From UBA7332 sp051648105 (GTDB lineage Bacteria; Bacteroidota; Bacteroidia; Bacteroidales; UBA7332): a DNA stretch of 25,825 nucleotides. The stretch is from NCBI GenBank assembly GCA_051648105.1, contig JBOFEN010000038.1, positions 1 to 25,825 on the forward strand. The letters run 5' to 3'. The notes under the pieces were generated by a model. That model searched no databases. It worked only from the letters and a program-made list of their open reading frames with translations, and was not told the DNA's origin. Both the position numbers and the translations under genes were made by a program. This document shows positions 24,208 to 25,825 of this stretch, piece after piece (positions within the stretch are counted from its first letter, which is position 1; every line of letters starts with the position of its first letter).

Positions 24208-24588
24208 CTACACCCCCAACACCCTTTTCAGAACATCAACCTGCGTATTCCAGAGCTCAACACACTCATCCTCCTCGTTCATAGAGGCAAAGTCCGTGAT
24301 CTCCAGCACCACATCAGTTGTAAGATCATTCTTCAAGACTTTAAATTCGAAGTAACTAACTGGTGAGTCATCCCCCTCCCACTTAAATCTTATCACATTA
24401 CCATTACTCCTTCTCAAACACGAGGCTCTCTCAATGTTACGCTGCCACTCAAAGTGATAAATAGAATCTTCCACTTCACACGTATCACAAAACCAATCAG
24501 ATAACCCAATTGGTGTCCCAACCAAGTCCCAAAGGCGACTCGCCGAGACAGAAGGAAATAAATACTCTAACTTCACTTTAGATTTCAT
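24208..24588 (-). CDS. START-like (SRPBCC/AHSA1-type) domain protein
   Basis: The 126-residue protein resembles the small Bacteroidetes START-like family: KVKLEYLFPSVSASRLWDLVGTPIGLSDWFCDTCEV at the start, a central set of beta strands (IYHFEWQRNIERASCLR, VIRFKWEGDDSPVSYFEFKVL), and a long C-terminal helix (ECVELWNTQVDVLKRVLGV). The helix-grip fold usually binds a hydrophobic ligand in a cavity; the ligand here is unknown and there is no signal peptide. The gene lies alone, 96 bp upstream of the permease gene, with the permease promoter in between. Confidence 0.8.
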   Translation of the reverse strand: MKSKVKLEYLFPSVSASRLWDLVGTPIGLSDWFCDTCEVEDSIYHFEWQRNIERASCLRRSNGNVIRFKWEGDDSPVSYFEFKVLKNDLTTDVVLEITDFASMNEEDECVELWNTQVDVLKRVLGV

Positions 24589-24901
24589 CTAATCAATATT
24601 TAAGGTTCTGAAGCCTAATTTAGAGCAAAAAGAGAGATAAACAAAACCACAATCACCCTGAAAGTGGCTCTCTATTAACAATTAAATGCTAATTATACAC
24701 CTCTTACAAAACGATTACAGAGGTCAAACCTACTCAAATATAAGAAGATGAAAACAAAACCACCCCATAGCAATTGGCAAAGAGTTCTCTATTTTGGATA
24801 AAGCGAAGGAACCTTTGATTGACAAAAACTAATGTATTTAACCTTAATTAAATCAATAAATTCAAATTGAAACAGATTATACTTTAAAAAGAGAACGAAC
24901 A
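24589..24901 (-). other. 313-bp AT-rich gap with a possible small RNA or long leader
   Basis: No protein gene is supported here. On the minus strand it holds a TATATTTG box (24742-24735). A 6-bp inverted repeat follows (ACCTCT 24699-24704 with AGAGGT 24719-24724). Further down is a weak hairpin (AGAGAG 24631-24636 with CTCTCT 24668-24673, plus CCAC/GTGG inside) that runs into five T. These fit either a leader of the START-like gene or a transcript of about 100 nt. All the elements are individually weak. Confidence 0.25.
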
Positions 24902-25561
24902 CTATACAGTTTTCTCCTTCTTTTGAGCAACCTTCTGATAGTACCTACACCACTCACTCAAGCCACATTTATCACACTTGGGCTTACGAGCCACACACAC
25001 ATAACGACCATGAAGAATAAGCCAGTGGTGAGCAAGTGGCACAAGCTCTGGAGCAATATACCTCATCAAAACCTTCTCGGTCTCAATAGGAGTTTTGGAG
25101 TTACGAGTCAACCCTATCCTATTCGAGACACGAAACACATGCGTATCAACAGCCATTGCAGGCTGATCAAATATCACAGAGCGAATAACATTCGCTGTCT
25201 TCCTACCCACACCAGGCAACCTCTCTAGAGAAGCACCATCAGAGGGCACCTCACCAGCAAAGTCCGAGACCAACATCTTGGACATCCCACTCAGATGCTT
25301 AGCCTTATTATTGGGGAACGATATACTCCTTATATAATTAAATATCTCCTCCACCGTTGCCTGCGACATATCTTCTGGTGTGGGGTAAGCCCTAAAAAGA
25401 GCAGGTGTAAACATATTTACCCTCTTATCCGTACATTGTGCAGAAAGAATCACCGCCACCAACAACTCAAAAGGGTTACTGTAGTGCAACTCCGTCTCTG
25501 CCTCAGGCATCTCACGCTTGAACCACTCGACCACCGCCTCATACCTCTCCTTTATTTTCAT
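24902..25561 (-). CDS. nth: Endonuclease III
   Basis: Nth removes oxidised pyrimidines and nicks the abasic site in base excision repair. From ATG at 25561 the protein has 219 residues and starts MKIKERYEAVVEWF, as homologues do. An ATG 84 bp further upstream would add a non-homologous tail and overlap the pheS terminator. The helix-hairpin-helix LPGVGRKTA holds the catalytic Lys121, and Asp139 lies in VDTHVFRVSNRIG. The iron-sulfur cluster ligands Cys189, Cys196, Cys199 and Cys205 keep the C-x6-C-x2-C-x5-C spacing. Residue numbers sit within one or two of E. coli Nth (K120, D138). Confidence 0.96.
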   Translation of the reverse strand: MKIKERYEAVVEWFKREMPEAETELHYSNPFELLVAVILSAQCTDKRVNMFTPALFRAYPTPEDMSQATVEEIFNYIRSISFPNNKAKHLSGMSKMLVSDFAGEVPSDGASLERLPGVGRKTANVIRSVIFDQPAMAVDTHVFRVSNRIGLTRNSKTPIETEKVLMRYIAPELVPLAHHWLILHGRYVCVARKPKCDKCGLSEWCRYYQKVAQKKEKTV

Positions 25562-25590
25562 TGCTAACAAAGATTTATTACATACATATA

Positions 25591-25632
25591 GAAAAGAGAG
25601 GTAATAATAGACAAAATCTATCACTACCTCTC
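25591..25632 (-). terminator. Terminator after pheS
   Basis: GAGAGGTA (25596-25603) pairs with TACCTCTC (25625-25632), and ATAGA pairs with TCTAT inside it, separated by symmetric 3-nt internal loops. On the minus strand it ends in CTCTCTTTTC. It lies 32 bp after the pheS stop and just before nth. Confidence 0.8.
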
Positions 25633-25664
25633 CTATATCTAACACTTAATACTAAAATTTCATC

Positions 25665-25825
25665 TTAGTGAGCCGATTCAAACTGACGTAAGAAACGAAC
25701 ATCATTCTCCGAGAACATACGAAGATCCTTCACTTGATACTTCAAGTTGGTAATCCTCTCAACACCCATACCCAAAGCATAACCAGAGTAGACTTTGCTG
25801 TCAATACCACAAGCCTCAAGTACAT
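25665..25825 (-). CDS. pheS: Phenylalanine--tRNA ligase alpha subunit, C-terminal part (5' end outside window)
   Basis: Translating the minus strand from the right edge gives about 53 codons: VLEACGIDSKVYSGYALGMG, then VERITNLKYQVKDLRMFSEN and DVRFLRQFESAH before TAA at 25667-25665. The GMGVERI segment is the class II motif 3 and the DLRMFSENDVRFLRQF ending is the typical PheS C-terminus. PheS forms the catalytic alpha subunit of the alpha2beta2 enzyme that charges tRNA-Phe. The N-terminal coiled coil and motifs 1 and 2 are outside the window. A terminator follows, so it ends its transcript. Confidence 0.95.
   Translation of the reverse strand, partial: VLEACGIDSKVYSGYALGMGVERITNLKYQVKDLRMFSENDVRFLRQFESAH

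Noticed and set aside
24923..25567. Two plus-strand open frames opposite nth
   Set aside because: Both are antisense shadows of a well-supported endonuclease III gene, with no recognisable product.
25562..25645. Upstream start for nth giving 247 residues
   Set aside because: The added 28 residues have no homology to Nth and run through the pheS terminator hairpin; the 25561 start gives standard numbering of catalytic residues.

Overview
The window is about 25.8 kb of low-GC chromosome from a member of the Bacteroidetes, most likely order Bacteroidales. The support is: a eukaryotic-type (GH13_8-like) glycogen branching enzyme end, a large surface protein with a type IX secretion (T9SS) C-terminal sorting domain, a TonB-dependent outer-membrane receptor with a carboxypeptidase-regulatory-like N-terminus, a DUF3276/Pur-like protein, a fused RibBA, an extra-long LptF/G permease, and several intergenic TAnnTTTG boxes, the -7 element typical of this phylum. 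I saw no phage, insertion sequence, integrase, CRISPR array, tRNA or rRNA. Most of the window is conserved core genome; the least ordinary locus is the surface-protein gene at 4769-8380.

Layout. 1-561 (+) is the 3' end of glgB, closed by a terminator. 799-4594 (+) is a tight five-gene run: cytoplasmic asparaginase (ansA), a DUF3298-type lipoprotein overlapping it by 8 bp, rsmG, a glyoxalase-II-like metallo-hydrolase and a GNAT acetyltransferase, closed by a strong hairpin. 4769-8380 (+) stands alone with its own promoter and encodes a secreted beta-helix protein. It carries an exact 48-residue repeat and ends in a T9SS sorting domain. It converges on a TonB-dependent receptor gene (8449-10848, -), and a 17-bp perfect bidirectional terminator lies between the two. 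Upstream of the receptor are aspS (10947-12701, -), with a textbook promoter, and a small DUF3276 gene (12980-13273, -). The latter diverges from dxs (13537-15423, +).

dxs converges on an SDR gene at a 21-bp perfect hairpin that overlaps the SDR stop codon. From there to the right edge every gene is on the minus strand. In transcription order (right to left) they are: pheS 3' end, terminator, nth, a 313-bp AT-rich gap, a START-like protein, an LptF/G-type permease with ribBA, a Crp/Fnr regulator, then a lytic transglycosylase, uvrA and the SDR with close spacing.

Functionally the window mixes core information processing (aspS, pheS, rsmG, uvrA, nth), cofactor and isoprenoid synthesis (ribBA, dxs), envelope building (LptF/G permease, lytic transglycosylase, TonB receptor, lipoprotein, T9SS cargo) and carbon/nitrogen storage or salvage (glgB, ansA). 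No T9SS machinery, SusD partner or obvious new multi-gene system is visible. The points most worth following up are the 48-residue Pmp-like repeat protein, a cysteine-rich Crp/Fnr regulator, a possible small RNA in the 24.6-24.9 kb gap, and a promoter element embedded in a terminator arm near 20.1 kb.
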